Origin: Paludibaculum sp.
Lineage (GTDB): Bacteria > Acidobacteriota > Terriglobia > Bryobacterales > Bryobacteraceae
Direction: 5' to 3'
DNA length: 64,000 nucleotides
NCBI GenBank assembly: GCA_029973955.1
Contig: JARKQJ010000217.1
Coordinates: 1-64,000 of the forward strand
Shown: positions 43,682 through 53,145 of the stretch, in pieces
Numbering within the stretch: position 1 is the first letter of the stretch
Layout: each line of letters opens with the position of its first letter
Made by a program: the position numbers and the translations under genes
Notes under the pieces: model-generated
Seen by the model: the letters and a program-made list of their open reading frames with translations, nothing else
Databases searched by the model: none
Told to the model about the DNA's origin: nothing

Positions 43682-43847
43682 TGGGATCTCTCCCCCTCAA
43701 TATCCAACCCTCTTCCACCATCTCCCACGCTGCGTCCAGGATCGCTTCGGGGCCCTGACGCTGCCAGAATTCGACATCGATGCTCCGCCCCGCTGCTCTT
43801 TGTGAGCCTTTGTACAGTAGCTCTACCTTCCGCGGCCGTGCGTTCAT
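43629..43847 (-). CDS. Small protein paired with the nucleotidyltransferase
   Basis: A 72-residue protein starting MNARPRKVELLYKGSQRAAG and containing DVEFWQRQGPEAILDAAWEMVEEGW and ELRLQRTVVHIQR. I recall similar small proteins directly before such nucleotidyltransferases in many Acidobacteriota and Cyanobacteria, but have not checked this. The 53-bp overlap fits a coupled pair, possibly antitoxin or accessory. Function is unknown. Confidence 0.7.
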   Translation of the reverse strand: MNARPRKVELLYKGSQRAAGRSIDVEFWQRQGPEAILDAAWEMVEEGWILRGRDPSELRLQRTVVHIQRGRS

Positions 43848-43946
43848 TTCAGACTCTCTGCTCGATCCCGGAAACAAGCTTTCACACCCAAACGGGCAGG
43901 GGCACCTGGCCGGGCCCCTGCCGCCTCTTCTCTCACCTGCCGCCGA

Positions 43947-44177
43947 TTACAGCGGCCGGTAACACTCCCGTGCCTCGCAGCACTCGTACTCGTCTACCAC
44001 TTTCTGGTCCGGACCGATGCAGATCTGCGTCTTGTCACACCAGAAAGCGCGGTCGTTGCCGTGCGGCACTGTTGGGTCCCACTCGGCCTCCACGTACATG
44101 CCTTTCCATCGCAGGTTCTGGCAGCGGTCGTCGCCGATCCGCGTCAGCCCTCCGCGCTCACCGTTGATTACTGCCAT
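43947..44177 (-). CDS. Cys-rich small protein at the end of the molybdenum hydroxylase operon
   Basis: A 76-residue soluble protein with six Cys (in RCQNL, FWCDKTQICIG and ECCEARECYRP). AGGAGG lies before the ATG and it starts 11 bp after the FAD-subunit gene, so it is part of that operon. The Cys pattern could bind metal or form disulfides. No family is recognised. An accessory role for the hydroxylase is inferred from position. Confidence 0.72.
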   Translation of the reverse strand: MAVINGERGGLTRIGDDRCQNLRWKGMYVEAEWDPTVPHGNDRAFWCDKTQICIGPDQKVVDEYECCEARECYRPL

Positions 44178-44188
44178 GGCCGGCCTCC

Positions 44189-45166
44189 TTAGGCCTTCAC
44201 CCCGGCGGCGGCCAGCAGCGCGCGCTTCACGGCCGTGGCCGCGATCTGCACCTTGTACGCATTCATGCTCAGCGGTCTGGCGGCCTCCACCGCGGCCTTG
44301 CCCGCGGCTTCCGCGGTCTCTGCCGTGATCGTCTTGCCGGCCAGCATTGCCGCCGCCTGCTCCGCCACGTATGGCGCCGGCGCCACGTGTCCGAGCACAA
44401 TCCTGGCCGAGCCGACCGCGGCCCCCTTCATCGTCAGCGCCACCGACGCGGTCGCCAGCGGCCAGTCCAGCGCCTCTTTCTGCCGCACCTCATAGGTCGC
44501 ATTCTTTGTCACGGCGTTGGGCAGCACCACCGCCGTCACGATCTCGTTCGGTTTCAGATCCACTTCGCGCTGCTCGCTCGAAGCCGGCGCCACGAAAAAC
44601 TTCGCCGCCTCCACTTCGCGCTTGCCCGCAGCCGAAGCGATCTCCACCTTCGCGCCCAGCGCCATCAGCGCCGGACCGAAACTGGACGCCGACACAAATC
44701 GCGCCGGACCGTCGCCGAAGATCGCGTGATAGCGGTTGTCGCCTTCCATCGCCAGGTCCTTACCGTCATGCTTCGCAATCAGGCCGAACCCCGCGCGGAA
44801 GAACCAGCACCGCGGCCGCTGGCAGAGGTCGCCGCCCACCGTCCCCAGGTTGCGGATCTGCGCGCTCGAAACGCCCTTCGCCGCTTCCACCAGGGCCGGC
44901 GCGGCGGCCCGCACCAGCGCGTTCGTCATCAGTTCGTCCACCGTCACCAGCGCGCCGATCTTCAATCCGGCCGCCGTCTTCGTGACGCCCTTCAGCTCCG
45001 CGATCTCCTTGATGTTGACCACGCGCTTCGGCGTAACCACCGCATCCTTCATGAGGCTGATCAGGTCCGTGCCGCCGGCCAGGACCACTGCGTCGTCCCA
45101 ACCAGCGCCCAGAAGGCCCAGCGCCTCTTTCAACGTCTTCGGACTGGCGTATTCGAAGGGTTGCAT
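44189..45166 (-). CDS. Xanthine dehydrogenase-family FAD-binding subunit
   Basis: A 325-residue protein of the CoxM/XdhB type. It opens MQPFEYASPKTLKEALGLLG, then VLAGGTDLISLMKD and IGALVTVDELM. The FAD stretch is RNLGTVGGDLCQRPRCWFFR, with Cys residues (possibly an extra Fe-S site). The C-terminal domain has VVLPNAVTKNATYEVRQKEALDWPLA. It passes electrons from the 2Fe-2S subunit to an acceptor. The start overlaps the large-subunit stop by one base (TAATG). Confidence 0.95.
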   Translation of the reverse strand: MQPFEYASPKTLKEALGLLGAGWDDAVVLAGGTDLISLMKDAVVTPKRVVNIKEIAELKGVTKTAAGLKIGALVTVDELMTNALVRAAAPALVEAAKGVSSAQIRNLGTVGGDLCQRPRCWFFRAGFGLIAKHDGKDLAMEGDNRYHAIFGDGPARFVSASSFGPALMALGAKVEIASAAGKREVEAAKFFVAPASSEQREVDLKPNEIVTAVVLPNAVTKNATYEVRQKEALDWPLATASVALTMKGAAVGSARIVLGHVAPAPYVAEQAAAMLAGKTITAETAEAAGKAAVEAARPLSMNAYKVQIAATAVKRALLAAAGVKA

Positions 45167-47310
45167 TATGCTTTCCTCCCGCTGAGTGCGTTCAACACGT
45201 GCATCGGTGTCATCGGCACCACTGGCACCCGCACGCCCACCGCGTTCGTCACGGCATTGGCAATCGCGCCAATCCCGCCCACGGCCGGCGGCTCGCCCAG
45301 CCCGATCACGCCGCGCGAATAGTTCTCCTCATCGATCTCCAGGTGCACCACGATCTCGCCGATATCCTTGATCCCGGCCAGCTTGTAGTACTCCAGATCG
45401 GCGTTCAGCATGCGCCCCGTCACGTTGTCCATGATGCGCTCTTCCATCAGCGCTCCACAGATCGACATGATGCATGCCCCGAACACCTGGCTCTCCGCCG
45501 TGCGCGGATTGATGATGTGGCCGCAGTCCTGCACCGCCACCAGTTTGTTCATCCGCACCACGCCGGTCTCCACATCCACGGTCACGTCGGCGATCTGCAC
45601 GCCGCCCACGCCGCCCGTGTTCAGGCCTTCCTTCGCCGCATCGCGCGGCACGTTCTGGCCCGTCTCCGAGATCGACTTCACACCCAGCTTCTGGCAGGCC
45701 GCCTTCCAGGTAAGACTCTTGGCCGGATTGCCCTTCACGCGGATCGTGCCGTCCACCGCTTCCAACTGGTCTGCCGGAGCGCCCAGCGCCCCGGCAACTT
45801 CGCCGAACAGCTTCTCCAGTGCGTTCAGTGTCGCCTTGCGCGTCGAGGAACTGACGCCGCCCACCGTGGTGGAGCCGCCCGAGGTGCCCGATGGCGGATA
45901 GTTGGTATCGCCGATCTTCACCTTCACCTCACCCATCTTCAGGCCCAGGCTTTCGCAAGCCGTCTGCATGATGATGGTGCGCGTTCCGGTGCCCAGGTCC
46001 TGGCTGCCCAGTTCCACTTCCACAGTGCCGTCGGAGTGGATATTGCAGCGGCACGTCGAATCGTGCCCCGCGCCGCCCCACGTGTTCACGCCGATGCCCA
46101 GGCCGCGCTTCAGATGGCTCTTGCCGGAGTCACCCCGCGGATGCCAGAGCTTCTTCCACTCGGCCATCTCCGCCGCCTTCTTCAACTGCCGCACGTAGGT
46201 TTCCGGCCGCGCCGTCAAACCTGCGTTCTTCATGAAGAACTCCAGCGGATCCATGTTCAGCTTCGCCGCCAGGTCGTCCAGCGGCGCCACCGTCAGGAAC
46301 GACGCCTGCTGGTGGTTCGGCGCACGCCATGCCCGGATCGGCGCATTGTTCGTGCTCACCGCGGAGTGGTTCTGCCGGCGGTTCGGGATCTTGGTGTAGA
46401 CGTAGGGGATCGGAGAGCTGCCGCCGCCGGTGAAGCCGCCCGAGGCCCAACCCTCGCTCTGCCACACTGTCAGCGTGCCGTCCTTCTTCGCGCCCACTTT
46501 GATCTTCGCGTAGCCCGAGGAACGGCAGCCCGCAATCACCTGCTCCGTCTGCCGGTCCAGGAAGATCCGCACCGGTTTGCCGCCGGTCTCCTTCGAAAGA
46601 TTCGCGCTCTCCACGCCCCACCGGTCCGGCTGGAACTTCGATCCGAAGCCCCCGCCCACATGGTCCTGGTGCACGTGGATGTTGGCCGCCGGCACGTTCA
46701 GCACCCGCGCCATGTCCGCGCGGATGCTCGTCACCGACTGCGTCGATGGGTTGTACTCCACCTTGTTATCAGGCGTCCACGCCACCACGTTCCCGTGCGA
46801 CTCCAGGCAGCTATGCTGCAGCGTCGGAATCCCGTAGAACCCTTCGCTCACCGCATCGGCATCTTTGAACGCCTGGTCCGGATCGCCTTCAATCTGCTCG
46901 CCGGCCGCCTTCGCGCGATTGCCGGCTTTCTTCAGATCCACTTCATTCACGAGGTGCGGCAGCACCTCATAATCCACCTTGATCAGCTTCAATGCGTCGC
47001 GCGCCGCCAGTTCGGTAGCGGCCGCCACGCAGGCCACTTCCCAGCCGGCCCACTGGATCTCCGTGCCGGCCGGGGCGATCACTCGCGCAGCCGCCACGCC
47101 CGGCGCCTTCGCCGCCGCCGAGATGTCGATCGAACGAACTTTCGCATGAGCGTGCGGCGATGTCAGCAGCATTGCGTGCAGCATCCCCGGCTTGTTCAGA
47201 TCCGAGTTGTACTTCGCCTTGCCTGCCGCCTTCTCCACACCATCCAAACGGCGGAAGTTCTGCCCCATCACCTTCCGGTCTTTCAGTGCAGGCCATTTGT
47301 AATCAGGCAT
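45166..47310 (-). CDS. Xanthine dehydrogenase-family molybdopterin-binding subunit
   Basis: A 714-residue large subunit of the CoxL/XdhA type. It begins KWPALKDRKVMGQNFRRLDGVEKAAGKAKY. Cofactor-binding segments include HVHQDHVGGGFGSKF, IRAWRAPNHQQ, VELGSQDLGTGTRTI and the C-terminal IGLGEPPAVGGIGAIANAV, in which the catalytic Glu lies. It hydroxylates a heterocycle, aldehyde or similar substrate, which is not predictable here. GGAGG lies before the ATG, with an 8-bp overlap with the upstream 2Fe-2S gene. Confidence 0.95.
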   Translation of the reverse strand: MPDYKWPALKDRKVMGQNFRRLDGVEKAAGKAKYNSDLNKPGMLHAMLLTSPHAHAKVRSIDISAAAKAPGVAAARVIAPAGTEIQWAGWEVACVAAATELAARDALKLIKVDYEVLPHLVNEVDLKKAGNRAKAAGEQIEGDPDQAFKDADAVSEGFYGIPTLQHSCLESHGNVVAWTPDNKVEYNPSTQSVTSIRADMARVLNVPAANIHVHQDHVGGGFGSKFQPDRWGVESANLSKETGGKPVRIFLDRQTEQVIAGCRSSGYAKIKVGAKKDGTLTVWQSEGWASGGFTGGGSSPIPYVYTKIPNRRQNHSAVSTNNAPIRAWRAPNHQQASFLTVAPLDDLAAKLNMDPLEFFMKNAGLTARPETYVRQLKKAAEMAEWKKLWHPRGDSGKSHLKRGLGIGVNTWGGAGHDSTCRCNIHSDGTVEVELGSQDLGTGTRTIIMQTACESLGLKMGEVKVKIGDTNYPPSGTSGGSTTVGGVSSSTRKATLNALEKLFGEVAGALGAPADQLEAVDGTIRVKGNPAKSLTWKAACQKLGVKSISETGQNVPRDAAKEGLNTGGVGGVQIADVTVDVETGVVRMNKLVAVQDCGHIINPRTAESQVFGACIMSICGALMEERIMDNVTGRMLNADLEYYKLAGIKDIGEIVVHLEIDEENYSRGVIGLGEPPAVGGIGAIANAVTNAVGVRVPVVPMTPMHVLNALSGRKA

Positions 47311-47956
47311 TGGAGCCTCCCTTCATCGTCTTGGCTGCTTCCAGCACTGCCTTGCGAATCCCCATGTAGGTTCCGCACCGGCACAGGTTGCCGCCCAGTC
47401 CGTCCTTCACCTGCTCATAGGTCGGGTTCGGATTCCGGTCCAAAAACGCCTTCGACGCCACCACGAAGCCCGGCGTGCAGTAGCCGCACTGCTGCGCGTC
47501 GTTGTTCACGAAGGCCGCCACTACCGGATGCGGCTTGCCCGCCGCAATCGAGAAACCTTCAATCGTCGTGATCTGCTTGCCTTGCGCGTCGATCGCCAGG
47601 ATCGAGCAGGCATATGCGACCTTGCCGTTCACCAGCACCGAGCATGCGCCGCACGTCCCCCGGTCACACACTCTCTTGGCCCCCGTCAGGTCCAACTGGT
47701 GCCGCATGACGTCCAAAAGCGTCTCACGCGGCTCCACGGTCGCCTTCATCGGCTTGCCGTTGATGGTCAGCGTGATCGCCACCGCTCCCGGACCCACCAC
47801 GCCTGCGGCGCTCTGCGCCGCCGCCTGCTCCGGAATCAGCGCCGGCGCGACTGCGCTCGTCGCTCCGACACTTTGCATGAATCCGCGGCGTGAGAACCCG
47901 CCGCCTTTCTTGAGTTCAACCTTCTCGGTATCTGGAACTTGACTCACAGTAGTCAC
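47303..47956 (-). CDS. 2Fe-2S subunit of the molybdenum hydroxylase, Tat-exported
   Basis: A 217-residue protein. The N-terminal SRRGFMQSVGATSAVAPAL is a twin-arginine signal, so the complex is probably periplasmic. The first cluster ligands are in CDRGTCGACSVLV and the second in CGYCTPGF and GNLCRCGTY. Start: GTG at 47956 by frame, but GTG at 47947 (MSQVPDTEK) has better spacing to AAGGAAGG. It is the first gene of the four-gene operon, which runs 2Fe-2S, molybdopterin, FAD, Cys-rich. Confidence 0.95.
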   Translation of the reverse strand: MTTVSQVPDTEKVELKKGGGFSRRGFMQSVGATSAVAPALIPEQAAAQSAAGVVGPGAVAITLTINGKPMKATVEPRETLLDVMRHQLDLTGAKRVCDRGTCGACSVLVNGKVAYACSILAIDAQGKQITTIEGFSIAAGKPHPVVAAFVNNDAQQCGYCTPGFVVASKAFLDRNPNPTYEQVKDGLGGNLCRCGTYMGIRKAVLEAAKTMKGGSNA

Positions 47957-48067
47957 CTTCCTTGGAGCTGTCCCGGGCGAACACGCGGTTTCGCCTCAGT
48001 ATCAGCTTGCATTGTACTGGATTCCTGCCGGGAAGCCTATCTGCCGACACCTGAATTCTGAACGCCC

Positions 48068-50380
48068 TCATTCCTGCACCAGAAACACCGATCGCACCGC
48101 CCCCAACTCCAATCGAAACTCCGTCACCTCACCCCCTCCGCCCACCTCAATCGCGCGCGACTCTCCCGTGTGCGGATCCCACGCTCTCAACCCCCGCTTC
48201 CCTCGCAAAGTCACCTTCACATCCACCTCCTTGCCCGTCGAATTCGCAAAGAAATAGACGTCCTTCCCGTCTTTCACCTTGTGGATGTATGTCAGTGCCC
48301 CGTCATAATCCGGCGCCAACCTCAACAATGGCCTCGGCGCGTCGATCTTCACATCCCGCTGCGGCAGCACCCGCCCCAGCACCCACTCCAGCACCCACGG
48401 CTCCGCCTGCGGCACGAAATACGCCTGTCCGCCCGCGGCGTTCCTGTGCGTGTACACGAAGCTCACCATCCGCCCGTTCATCGCCCGCTCCAGTCCCGCT
48501 GTCGGCGGATCGTCCACCGGCAGCCCAAACACCTCCGCCACCATCTTCCGGATCTCCGCATCCTTTCCGAACTCTGCCGACATCACCGGCAACTTCGACG
48601 TCCCAATCACCACTCCGCCCTTCTCAAAGAACTCGCGGATGCGCGCCGCCGCCCCCACCGGCAGCGTGTCCCCGCCGGGCACCACCAACACCCGGAACTC
48701 CTCCCGGTTCTCCTTGTTGTTCAACACCAACCGCCCGCCCTCCACCGTGCACCGGCGCTCCAGCACCTCCGGATGCAGGTATGTGTAGTCCATCCTCAAC
48801 TCGTGAAACAGCGCGTCGCCCACCGCCTGGTAGTCGATCTCCTTCGGCGTCACTCCGCCCTCCCGCGCCGAAATCTCGCCCCGCATCCTGCTCTCCACCG
48901 CCCCATGCTGCCCTCCATCGAACCTGTACGCGCTCTGCAGCGCCGCAATCGGATAGAGCACCGCCACATCAGCCACGTGCCGCCCGCCCTGCAGCAGGTA
49001 GCTCAGCCGCCCCAGGTAGTTGTTGAACTCCGGCATGAACGCGCTCTCCCACAACTTCGGCCCGCCGCTGGTCACTTGCAGATTCACGCCCATCGCATAC
49101 TGGTCCATCGCCACGCGGTACACCGTCGCCTCGTCCAGTTTGTTGTACGCCGCATAGGTCTCGGCAAACACCACCGGATGGTCGTAGTTGAACGCCGCCG
49201 AGCTGACGATCTTGTACCCCGGATTCGACCGGCCCCAAAAGTAAATGTCATCCGCGCCCGGCACGCCCTGGTGCTCGAACAGCTTCATCAGGTCCCCGTT
49301 CACCCCCACCGGGCTCACCGGTTCCTCCTGGTCGTAGTGCCCCCCGGCCAAAATTCCATGCGCCACGCAGAAATCGTTCAGCTTCTTGACGAAGTTCGTC
49401 GAGAACAACTCCGCCCGCAACCCGTGCAGCGCATTTCGCGCCGCCGCCGTCTGCGGCCCGATGTCGTACCACAGCGCCGGATAGTATTTCACCGGCGAGA
49501 ATCCGTATCTCTTCTCAAACTCCCGCTGGAACCCAGGGGTCCACATCCGGCCGTCCACCGGATGCATCGCCGGTTCGTCCCAGAACGTGAAGCGGATCTC
49601 CTTCCCAAAATAGGCCCCCAGATGCTCCTGCATCCTCCGGTAGCTCAGCCCCACAAACGCATCCATCGCCTCGCTGTCCAGATAGTCCGCGTACGCCCCT
49701 TTTTGCGACGCCGGCCGGATCGTGTCGTCCAGGTAGCACGCCATCACCTTCCAATCCCCAGCCGGCGTCTCCGCCGTCACCTTTCCTCCCACTCTCCGCC
49801 CGCTGATATCAACCAACTCGAACGTCCGCCGGTTCATCATCACCGCCCCCGCATACCACTTCTCCGGCACCTCCAACTCCACCCGCGCCGGCCCCTCCAC
49901 GTTCCTCTCCACCATCTCCAGGCTTTTGGCAATGTGCTGCGGATAGTTCGCATAGAACTGCCCTGCCACAATCCCCGTCGGATAGGTCCACTCGTCATAG
50001 AGGATCACCCGCATCCCCCGCTTCCGCGCCTCTTCCAACGCCACTCGATACAGCCGGAAGAACTCCTCGCTCTGATAGACCACTCCCTCGCTCGAAGCCT
50101 TCCGTCGCGTCGCCTTCAGGTAATCCTCCGGCAGACCCGTCGTCGGCCCGCCGTTCGGCTCCGGCGCGAATCCGCCCATGTTCCGCCTCGCCATCGCCTC
50201 CACACCTTTCCGGATCCCCTCCTCGGAAAGCGTCGACAGATTGAACTGCCCGTACCCGTACATCTGCTGGCCCCGATACTCCGCCGGTGGTTTGCGAAAC
50301 GTCTCCGCATCCACAAATCGCGCTTGCCCCGCCGCCGTTCCCGCCAACAATAGCGCCGCAGTCCAATGTGACAGCCGCAT
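48068..50380 (-). CDS. Secreted glycoside hydrolase, GH106-like
   Basis: A 770-residue protein with signal peptide MRLSHWTAALLLAGTAAG and GGAGG before the ATG. The TIM-barrel part includes GMRVILYDEWTYPTG, RFTFWDEPAMHPVDGRMW (likely acid Glu) and HYDQEEPV. The later half has a glutamine-amidotransferase-like fold (FRVLVVPGGDTLP) and a C-terminal beta-sandwich (DVYFFANSTGKEVDVKV). This resembles alpha-L-rhamnosidases of family GH106. Neighbouring PL22-like and SGNH genes on the opposite strand support a plant-polysaccharide theme, for example rhamnogalacturonan. Confidence 0.78.
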   Translation of the reverse strand: MRLSHWTAALLLAGTAAGQARFVDAETFRKPPAEYRGQQMYGYGQFNLSTLSEEGIRKGVEAMARRNMGGFAPEPNGGPTTGLPEDYLKATRRKASSEGVVYQSEEFFRLYRVALEEARKRGMRVILYDEWTYPTGIVAGQFYANYPQHIAKSLEMVERNVEGPARVELEVPEKWYAGAVMMNRRTFELVDISGRRVGGKVTAETPAGDWKVMACYLDDTIRPASQKGAYADYLDSEAMDAFVGLSYRRMQEHLGAYFGKEIRFTFWDEPAMHPVDGRMWTPGFQREFEKRYGFSPVKYYPALWYDIGPQTAAARNALHGLRAELFSTNFVKKLNDFCVAHGILAGGHYDQEEPVSPVGVNGDLMKLFEHQGVPGADDIYFWGRSNPGYKIVSSAAFNYDHPVVFAETYAAYNKLDEATVYRVAMDQYAMGVNLQVTSGGPKLWESAFMPEFNNYLGRLSYLLQGGRHVADVAVLYPIAALQSAYRFDGGQHGAVESRMRGEISAREGGVTPKEIDYQAVGDALFHELRMDYTYLHPEVLERRCTVEGGRLVLNNKENREEFRVLVVPGGDTLPVGAAARIREFFEKGGVVIGTSKLPVMSAEFGKDAEIRKMVAEVFGLPVDDPPTAGLERAMNGRMVSFVYTHRNAAGGQAYFVPQAEPWVLEWVLGRVLPQRDVKIDAPRPLLRLAPDYDGALTYIHKVKDGKDVYFFANSTGKEVDVKVTLRGKRGLRAWDPHTGESRAIEVGGGGEVTEFRLELGAVRSVFLVQE

Positions 50381-50450
50381 GCAGGCCTCCACTTTCCGCC
50401 TACTCTATCGCGTTCCAACCTCGCTGGAACCCCGGTAGAATGAACCCACC

Positions 50451-51788
50451 GTGTCACCCGCATCTCTGCTCCGCCCGCCCCTCGTCACCATCGCCGCCGC
50501 GCTTCTCGCCCCCGCCGCCGATCTCCCCACCGAATGGATTGACGCCGATACCGGCCACCGCGTCGTTCGCCTGTCACGCGAAGACGGCACGCAAAGTCTC
50601 TATTTCCACCAGAACGCTTACAGTGCTGACGGCAAGTACCTCATCGTCACCACCCGCGGCGGTGGCATCTCCACCATCAACCTCGCTACCCGCGAAATCA
50701 AAGCGCTCGTCCCGGGCCCCGTCTCGGTTCTCGTCACAGGCCACAAGACCGGCGATGTCTATTACACGAAACGCCAGTCCCCTCCCGGCAGCACTCCAGC
50801 GGGCGCCACGGTCTACGCCGCCAATCCCGCTACCGGCGCAACGCGCGAAGTCGTCCAACTCCCCCCAGGCCGCTTCGTCTCCTCGCTCAATGCCGACGAA
50901 ACTCTCCTCCTGGGCTCCTACGTCGATGGCGCTGATCTTACCCGTCCCGCCCCCATTCGTCCGCCCGCCGGCAATTCGCAGTTCGGCCAGCCTAACTACG
51001 AAGCCACCGGCCCCGACGGCAAGCCCATGACCTTCGCCGACGCCAAGGACCTGCGCCTCCACAACAGCCTCATGGCCATCCGCGCCGGCGCGCCCCGCGT
51101 CCTCTTCACCGTCAACACCAAATCCGGTGAATTGAAAGAGGTCTTCCGCGAACATGAATGGCTCGGCCATCTCCAGTTCTCGCCCACCGATCCCAACCTC
51201 ATCATGTTCTGCCACGAAGGAACCTGGCACGAAGTGGACCGCATCTGGACCATCCGCACCGACGGCTCCGGCCTCAGGAAGATCCATGCGCGCACCATGA
51301 ACATGGAGATCGCCGGCCATGAGTTCTTCTCTTCGGACGGCAAGACCATCTGGTACGACCTCCAGACTCCACGCGGCCAGGTCTTCTGGCTCGCCGGCTA
51401 CGACATCGCCACCGGCAAACGCACCTGGTACCACCTGGAACGCAATGAGTGGTCCGTCCACTTCAACGTCTCCGCCGACGGACAGTTGTTCGCCGGCGAC
51501 GGTGGAGACAGTGAAATGGTGGCCCGCGCTCCCGACGGAAAATGGATCTACCTCTTTCGTCCGCAACCCGTCCCCGACGTCGCCGGCATTAAGACCGCCA
51601 ACGCCGAGAACCTCATCACCCCCGGCTTCTTCCAGTCCGAGCGCCTCGTCAATTTGAGCAGGCACGACTACCGCCTGGAACCCAACGTCACCTTCTCGCC
51701 TGACGGCAAATGGATCATCTTCCGCTCGAACATGCTCGGCCCCGTCCACGTCTTCGCCGTCGAAATCGCGAAATCCGCCGCAAAATGA
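50451..51788 (+). CDS. Oligogalacturonate lyase-like beta-propeller (PL22)
   Basis: A 445-residue secreted protein from GTG, with a hydrophobic N-terminus (LVTIAAALLAPAAD). It opens WIDADTGHRVVRLSREDGTQSLYFHQNAYSADG. It continues with HEWLGHLQFSPTDPNLIMF, CHEGTWHEVDRIW, GHEFFSSDGKTIWYDLQ and WSVHFNVSADG, in which His residues match the metal-binding pattern of PL22 oligogalacturonate lyases. It would cleave unsaturated pectin oligomers. It is divergent from the GH106-like gene across a 70-bp region. Confidence 0.85.
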   Translation: MSPASLLRPPLVTIAAALLAPAADLPTEWIDADTGHRVVRLSREDGTQSLYFHQNAYSADGKYLIVTTRGGGISTINLATREIKALVPGPVSVLVTGHKTGDVYYTKRQSPPGSTPAGATVYAANPATGATREVVQLPPGRFVSSLNADETLLLGSYVDGADLTRPAPIRPPAGNSQFGQPNYEATGPDGKPMTFADAKDLRLHNSLMAIRAGAPRVLFTVNTKSGELKEVFREHEWLGHLQFSPTDPNLIMFCHEGTWHEVDRIWTIRTDGSGLRKIHARTMNMEIAGHEFFSSDGKTIWYDLQTPRGQVFWLAGYDIATGKRTWYHLERNEWSVHFNVSADGQLFAGDGGDSEMVARAPDGKWIYLFRPQPVPDVAGIKTANAENLITPGFFQSERLVNLSRHDYRLEPNVTFSPDGKWIIFRSNMLGPVHVFAVEIAKSAAK

Positions 51789-51847
51789 CGCGCTCTCGCT
51801 GGATCAGCAGCCCGCGGCACCGCGCTTCCCGATAGAATACGGACACC

Positions 51848-53065
51848 GTGCTGTCTTCATCTGTGCGTGCCTCCACGCTATCCCTCATCCTGGCGATCTC
51901 CGCCCTCCCTGCCTTCCCTGCCCCCAAAGCCCCCCACTGGGTCGCCACCTGGACCACCGCCCAGCCCCTCATCCGTCCCCCGGCCAATCCCAAGACCGTC
52001 CCCCAGGGCTTTAAGAACCAGACCGTCCGCATGCTGGTTCGCACCTCCATCGCCGGCCCCAAACTCCGCATCCGTATCTCCAGCCCTTTCGGCGCCAACG
52101 TCGTCACTCTCGGCGCCGCCCACGTCGCCCTCCCTGCCGCCGGTTCCGCCATCCAGCCTGCCTCCGACAAGGCACTCACCTTCAACGGCCAGCCCGGCTG
52201 CACCCTCGGCCCCGGCATGGTGATTCTCAGCGATCCCATCGACTTCCCCGTTCCCGCCCAATCCGACCTCGCCGTCAGCCTCTACTTCCCCGGCGAATCC
52301 GGCCCGCCGTCCTCTCACAACGGCCAGCGCTTCTCCTACGTAGCCTCCACCGAAGGCGATCTCACCGCCGCCGCCGAAATCCCGAATCCCACCAAAGCCC
52401 TCGCCTACTACTACCTCGCCGGCGTGGACGTCCTCGCACCTCCCAAGTCCGCCGCCATCGTCACCCTCGGAGACTCCATCACGGAAGGCGCCCGTTCCAC
52501 CCCCGACACCAATCGCATGTGGCCCGCCGTCCTCAGCGCCCGCCTCGCCGCCAATAAGAAGACCGCTCACCTCGCCGTCGCCAACGTCGGCATTGGCGGC
52601 AACCGCGTCCTACGCGATGTCGCCGGAGCCAGCGTCCTCGCCCGCCTCGACCGCGACGTCCTCTCTCAACCCGGCGTTCAGTGGGTCATCTTCCTCGAAG
52701 GCATCAACGATATCGGCCACCTCGACCGCGATCCAGTCACCGCCGAAGCCCTCATCGGCGCCTACAAGCAGATCATCGAACGCGCCCACTCCCGCGGCAT
52801 CCGCATCGCCGGGGCCACGCTCGTCGCCTACCTCGGCGCCGCCTACTCGCGCCCCGAAGGCGAAACCATCCGGCTGGCCGTCAATCAATGGATCCGCACC
52901 AGCGGCGCCTTCGACGCCGTCATTGACTTCGAAGCCGCCACCCGCGATCCCAAGAACCCCAATCGCCTCCGCGCCGACTTCGACCCCGGCGACCACCTCC
53001 ACCCCAACGACGCCGGCTACAAAGCCATGGCCGATGCCATCGACCTCAGGATCTTTACGCGCTGA
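51848..53065 (+). CDS. SGNH/GDSL-family hydrolase
   Basis: A 405-residue secreted protein from GTG with signal sequence STLSLILAISALPAFP. An N-terminal beta domain (about 30-200) starts WVATWTTAQ, a common opening for this family. The catalytic domain has GDSITEGA (Ser), VGIGGNR (oxyanion Gly), EGINDIG (Asn) and GDHLHPND (Asp/His). It is probably an esterase, perhaps deacetylating pectin or other sugars, given its neighbours. Confidence 0.9.
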   Translation: MLSSSVRASTLSLILAISALPAFPAPKAPHWVATWTTAQPLIRPPANPKTVPQGFKNQTVRMLVRTSIAGPKLRIRISSPFGANVVTLGAAHVALPAAGSAIQPASDKALTFNGQPGCTLGPGMVILSDPIDFPVPAQSDLAVSLYFPGESGPPSSHNGQRFSYVASTEGDLTAAAEIPNPTKALAYYYLAGVDVLAPPKSAAIVTLGDSITEGARSTPDTNRMWPAVLSARLAANKKTAHLAVANVGIGGNRVLRDVAGASVLARLDRDVLSQPGVQWVIFLEGINDIGHLDRDPVTAEALIGAYKQIIERAHSRGIRIAGATLVAYLGAAYSRPEGETIRLAVNQWIRTSGAFDAVIDFEAATRDPKNPNRLRADFDPGDHLHPNDAGYKAMADAIDLRIFTR

Positions 53066-53145
53066 TCTTCTTCCTGAAGGCACGGGGATGGGCCGTTTCG
53101 CGCGTTGGCCCGATCTCATCCTGCTATCCTCAGAGTTCGCCGCCC

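Noticed and set aside
48170-50353. 727-codon plus-strand open frame rich in Arg/His/Pro
   Set aside because: Antisense to the GH106-like hydrolase, which has a signal peptide and catalytic-looking motifs. It is a shadow frame.
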